Positions 59,721-64,000 of a DNA stretch of 64,000 nt are shown here, piece by piece. Origin of the DNA: Vanilla planifolia. Its lineage: Eukaryota > Streptophyta > Magnoliopsida > Asparagales > Orchidaceae. Within the stretch, counting starts at the first letter, position 1, and each line of letters opens with the position of its first letter. The DNA lies in NCBI GenBank assembly GCA_023846275.1, contig JAIUJO010000229.1, positions 186,030-250,029 of the forward strand, given 5' to 3'. The position numbers and the translations under genes were made by a program. The notes below the pieces were generated by a model. It worked only from the letters and a program-made list of their open reading frames with translations, was not told the origin of the DNA and ran no database searches.

Positions 59721-60149
59721 TCAAAAGATATAAAAAAAGAAAAAAGTTCTAATTAAGAATGAAGGCCTTATTTATCACCCACATGGCACAAAACAATGCA
59801 AGCTCTACAAAAAGGACATAGGCATACAAATCATCCGTAATGGGGCTCACTGATAAAATAGCATTTAAATGCCAAAAATTATTACACCTTCCAAATCAAA
59901 GATGTTCAGCATGACTCATGTAACAAGAAAATGTTTTGTCAAAGATACATGATAAGAAAGAAAGCAAACTGCATGCTAAACTGCTGGCCAATCTCCAAGA
60001 AACACCATGCTAATTTCTTAAAAAAGTTATGAATCAACAGCCAACTACTCACATTTATCAAGCCCCACATGTCACACACATAGGAAGATGCAGCACATGG
60101 GTGAGACTTGACATAACATGTTGCATCATGCAGAGGCAAAACACCCTTA
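59721..60149. other. Transition into the satellite
   Basis: CA-rich, AT-rich sequence with words also found in the satellite (CACATG, ATGCA) but no alignable monomer. The minus-strand open frame at 59939-60238 has no recognised domain. Confidence 0.4.
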
Positions 60150-63100
60150 ACCAACACATTAACCAAGTGCAACCTATATGACTTAAGTTTCACCATGACA
60201 TGCACAAACATCATATTAGGTAAAGCCCAAACTGGCAAGCATGTTGTGACAGTTCCACATTATACCATGTCAAGTCCTCATTAAAGAGGCTCCTTATTCT
60301 TACATTAGCAGTCCTAAGAGATGAAAATGGTAAAAAGGTGTTGCATTGTGGGCACAAAATTCCACACACACAAAGGATAAGGAACTAGCACAACACATCA
60401 CACCACGAAGGGTAGAAGCATGGATGACAAAAACATTGCCAAGCACACATGGCAATACCATACTTTCACTACAACATGAGCAAGACTACAACTCACAATG
60501 CCCCACAAAGAGGGAAAATCATAGCACTTAAAATTGGCATAATGAAAAGTCTCCCAATAAAGCATAACTCTATCCATACACTAGTAAACTACAACACAAA
60601 AATAAAACAAAAAAAAAGTACACTTTATGGAGTAAACCTATCATGCACACAGGATGCTATAGGCCACATGCAAACTAGGTGTCACATGTGTGAATAGTAC
60701 ATTACAATGATAGCTAGGGATAAGCTCAACATGTATAAACTATAGTGCACATTAGATCATCCAACTTTTGCTTCATTATGGGCTACATTTGCCCCACAAT
60801 GACACTTGCTTATTTCATGTTATAATTTCATCAAGGATGAAGGCAAGTCTCCCATAGTACATCAACTTATCCATGTGCTAGCAACCCACCATGTTAAAAA
60901 TGCAAAGAGGATACACTTTGCAAGCCCCAATGATCACATGTAGTAAGGAGCACATGTGCAGACTATTGCATGCATGAATAATGCATTATTAGGGCAGCAT
61001 TACACCAAGAGCTCTATAGCATGTGTAGCTATAATGTCATAAACTTATGGGCACACCTAAGCATGCATTAACCGTTATGCATATTGTACCATCCAAAGGT
61101 TTCTTCATCATGGGTAATGCCATATTTGATAATCCCACTTGTGAATTGCATATTTTCATACTTTTGTTAACAAAGAGGGAAAGTATCCCAATAGAGCTTT
61201 ACCTTATACAGGAGAAAGTATCTTAGAATGATAAAAATCGAAAAAAGTTCTACTTTGTGGACCCCATTAGGTGCATGCACAATGTTGTAGCAAGCACTAT
61301 TCTCTATAGTGCTTGACTAGGGGCACAACCAAACATGCACAAACCCTTATGCATATTGCAACATCCAACTTTTACTTCACCTTAAGCTGCATAATGCCAT
61401 ACATTGCTTATTTCATATTGCATATTGTAATAATTTTATCTAGAAGGAAGCAAAGTTTCTTAATAGTGCATGACCTTATCTATGCATTAGTTGTCTAAAG
61501 CTTTAAAAAATACCTAAAATGTTATGCTGAGTGAACGTCACCAATCACATGTAATTGATGTTGCTAGGTGCACGTCAAAAAGTGGCCACACACACAAATA
61601 GTTTCTTATTATGCTTTCAAAACGTGCATTATCATGCACGCACACAATGCTATAGCACTAGAAGTGCTATGTCACATGTGCAGCTATAGTAGCATGTAGC
61701 CACAATAACATGTAGCTAAGGTGCTATCCAAGCATGCATAAACCCCAGCTCATATTGCACCATCAAACTTTTGCTTCACCTCGAGCCACATTATGAATCA
61801 CATTACCTCTTGTGGATTGCATATTATATTGATTCCATTAATGCAGAAGGAAGTCTCCCAATCAGGCATCATCTTATACATGCACTTGCAATCCATAGTG
61901 ATAAAACTCAACAAAATGTTATGCTTTGTGGCCCTAATTATTGTACACTTAGAATGGTGTTATGTATGTACAAACTGGTTGTCATTCAAGTGCAAAGTGC
62001 TACAGCTTGCATAGGTCTTTTCCATGCAAGCGGATGCAACAATTTGTGAGTAGGTGTGAAGCCCATAATGCACAAACCCTAGTAAATGTTGTACCATCCA
62101 ACTTTAGCTTCACCATGTGCCACACAATTTCCCTTATAGATTACATGTTGCGACCATTCTGATAAGGAGCAAGGTAAGTCTCCCAATAAGGCAACACCAT
62201 ATATATTGTGAAAAGCTTGTGTTGCTAAAAATAACAAAAAATTACATATTCTAGGCCCCCACCAGCCAAATGCATAGCATGCCGCAAATCACACACTACT
62301 GTGAAACACCCAATGCTCTACTACACTTATTGAAGCAATAACACGTGGCTAAGGCCATAACCAAGCATGCAAAAACCTTAATGCAAATTCCTCCATCAAA
62401 AATCTACTTCATCTTGAGTTGCACTACGTCACACATTGCCCTTTAAGGATTGCATATTGTGCTTGTTCTATAAAGCAAGAAGGCAATTTTCCTAAAAATT
62501 CATCATCTTCTCCAAGTGGTAGCAGTCCATAATGCCAAAAATCACAAAAAAGTTAAACTTTGTTGGTTAAACCAGTCATGCATATCAGATGCCACTGGAT
62601 TTTTATCAATTGATAGTCATTTGGGGCCATTAATACAATGTGCAATTCTCTATCTTGTGTGCATTTATAGTAGAGCATAGCCATGGTTGCAACCTAGCAT
62701 GAACAAAACCTAGTCCATGTTACACCATCCAACATCTGCTTCACCATGGCATTCTCCATGCATCACATTGTGTTTGAAGATTGCATAATGTGACAATTTC
62801 ATCGAGGAAGAATGAAAGTCTCCTAATAATGCACCTTATCTTAACACCAGCAACTAACAGTGCTAAAAATCTTTAAAACATTACACTTTGTAGGCCCCAC
62901 CAACCATGCACATATGTTGCCTCAAGGCATGCATGGACTGGTTGTAGTGCCCATATAGTGCTCTATCACATGTGTAGTTATAATAGCATAAGCATAGGGC
63001 CACAGGCCAACATGCAAAAACCATACTTCATATTATGCCATTCAACTTCCATTTTACTGTGGGCCACAGCATACTACACATTACCCCATATTAATGGCAT

Positions 63101-63480
63101 CTTATGACAATTAAGTCAAGGAAGAATGCAAGTCTCCTAATAGAGAATCACCTTATCCAAGCATCAACAACCCATAGTGCTAACAATTCTAAGAAAGGTC
63201 ACATTTTGCAGTCCCTACAACTTGATTGTAGAGGATGTCATAGGGTGTACATGGACTAGATGCCAACCATGAAATTATAGTAGCATGAAGATAGAGCCAC
63301 AAGTCAGCAAGCAAAAACCTTAGCACATATTGCACCATCCAAGTTTCGCTTCACTACGGGCCACACTTCAACAAAAATAGCTCCTCTTAGACTGCAAATT
63401 ATGACAATTCTACCAAATAAGAAGAAAAGTCTCTTAATGGAGTTGCTTCACATCCATGAACAAGCAATAAAAAGTGATGA
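60150..63480 (+). repeat. Tandem satellite, monomers about 270-400 bp (mean near 325)
   Basis: A conserved anchor of type TTGCACCATCCAACTTTTGCTTCACC recurs at about 60459, 60761, 61093, 61365, 61764, 62098, 62397, 62729, 63042 and 63339, giving steps of 302, 332, 272, 399, 334, 299, 332, 313 and 297 bp. Within each monomer the same blocks follow in order: GGGCCACA, ACATTGCCC, GATTGCATATTGTGACAATT, AAGTCTCCCAATAAAG, CACCTTATCCA, AGCAACCCA, ACACTTTGTAGGCCCC, ATGCTATAGC, ACATGTGTAGCTATAGTAGC and CAAGCATGCAAAAACC. Monomers are diverged with indels. Open frames here are short and not conserved between monomers. The family is unknown to me. Confidence 0.88.
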
Positions 63481-64000
63481 ATAAGGTAAAAAAGTGACAC
63501 TTTTTTGCCACTCACATAGAACAACTATTGGTATCACTTTAATAAAGGATGTAAGAAAGCGAGAAATTTTTTTTAAACCTATGTGACATCTTTGGAAATG
63601 TAAGGATGAATCTACTATGACATAGTATTAGATCTCATTAAATAATGATACTTTTTGGAGAAGGCAATGTGTTATAACTCCCACATTGCACCATCCAACT
63701 TCTATAATAGCCAATGTAAGGCATTTCAACCTTGTACCAAGGAAACACTCCAAATGGCATAATGCAAATTACGTAGTGCCATTCAAAGTACCACACAAAG
63801 TATCACAATAAGTAGATAAAGTATAGCTTGTGAGCAAGCAGCTTAATCTAAGCCATCAAGTATGCAAGATAGACATGTTTTGTAACTTTTATGATGTCCA
63901 TGTCTTCGAAGGGATGAATCTGAGGAACATAAGGTTTGATCTTAGTAGATCATGATAGTAAGGTTGGTCTATCACTAATAATACCTCATTGCAAATTTAA
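63481..64000. other. Right edge, satellite fades
   Basis: A further anchor (CCATCCAACTTCTATAATAG, 63691-63710) shows one more partial monomer, after which the sequence no longer follows the satellite. No gene is seen. Confidence 0.5.

Noticed and set aside
60150-63480. CRISPR-like array
   Set aside because: The repeats are about 325 bp and diverged, with no short identical repeats or unique spacers; it is a eukaryotic satellite.

Overview
The window looks like intergenic DNA from a land plant nuclear genome, most likely an angiosperm with a large, repeat-rich genome. The evidence is the low GC content, long dinucleotide arrays, Ty3/gypsy chromovirus-type elements primed by initiator tRNA-Met, and plant-type L1 LINEs whose ORF1 has a DUF4283-like domain plus a CCHC knuckle and whose ORF2 ends in a zf-RVT finger. 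I found no convincing host gene, tRNA, rRNA or prokaryotic feature. All domain calls were made by reading translations by eye, without database searches.

Layout. 1-0.8 kb: GAA/AAG purine tract cut by the window edge. 1.8-8.2 kb: old Ty3/gypsy element on the minus strand (called G1), two diverged LTRs around a gag, protease and integrase/chromodomain tail, with no reverse transcriptase seen. 8.2-13 kb: AT-rich DNA with pyrimidine tracts. 13.1-14.2 kb: 5'-truncated LINE relic (LINE IV). 15.3-18.4 kb: a degenerate coding-like stretch followed by a LINE RT relic (LINE III). 18.4-20 kb: Ty1/copia primer-binding site and gag relic. 20-34.8 kb: AT-rich DNA with microsatellites, one LTR fragment related to G1, and no recognised coding. 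34.8-46.7 kb: an almost complete but decayed Ty3/gypsy element on the minus strand (G2). Its 5' LTR is split by a well preserved, GC-richer L1 element (LINE I, about 41.4-46.5 kb). 46.7-50.2 kb: AT-rich DNA. 50.2-51.2 kb: plus-strand Ty3 integrase fragment. 51.4-58.2 kb: long decayed LINE (LINE II) of another lineage, with a C-terminal RNase H. 59.3-59.7 kb: possible copia gag relic. 60.15-63.5 kb: tandem satellite with monomers near 320-330 bp.

How the parts relate. The window is a layered record of retrotransposition: old LINE and LTR relics, then G2, then LINE I inserted into the G2 LTR. LINE I is the best preserved item. ORF1 is open. ORF2 keeps one reading frame for about 1,174 codons, broken by three in-frame stop codons and no visible frameshift, and its endonuclease and RT catalytic residues are present. 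The two ORFs overlap by 8 bases (ATGATTAA). No new host system was found. The most notable points are the LINE I architecture, the replacement of part of a G2 LTR by a 0.7-kb CA-rich array, and the satellite.
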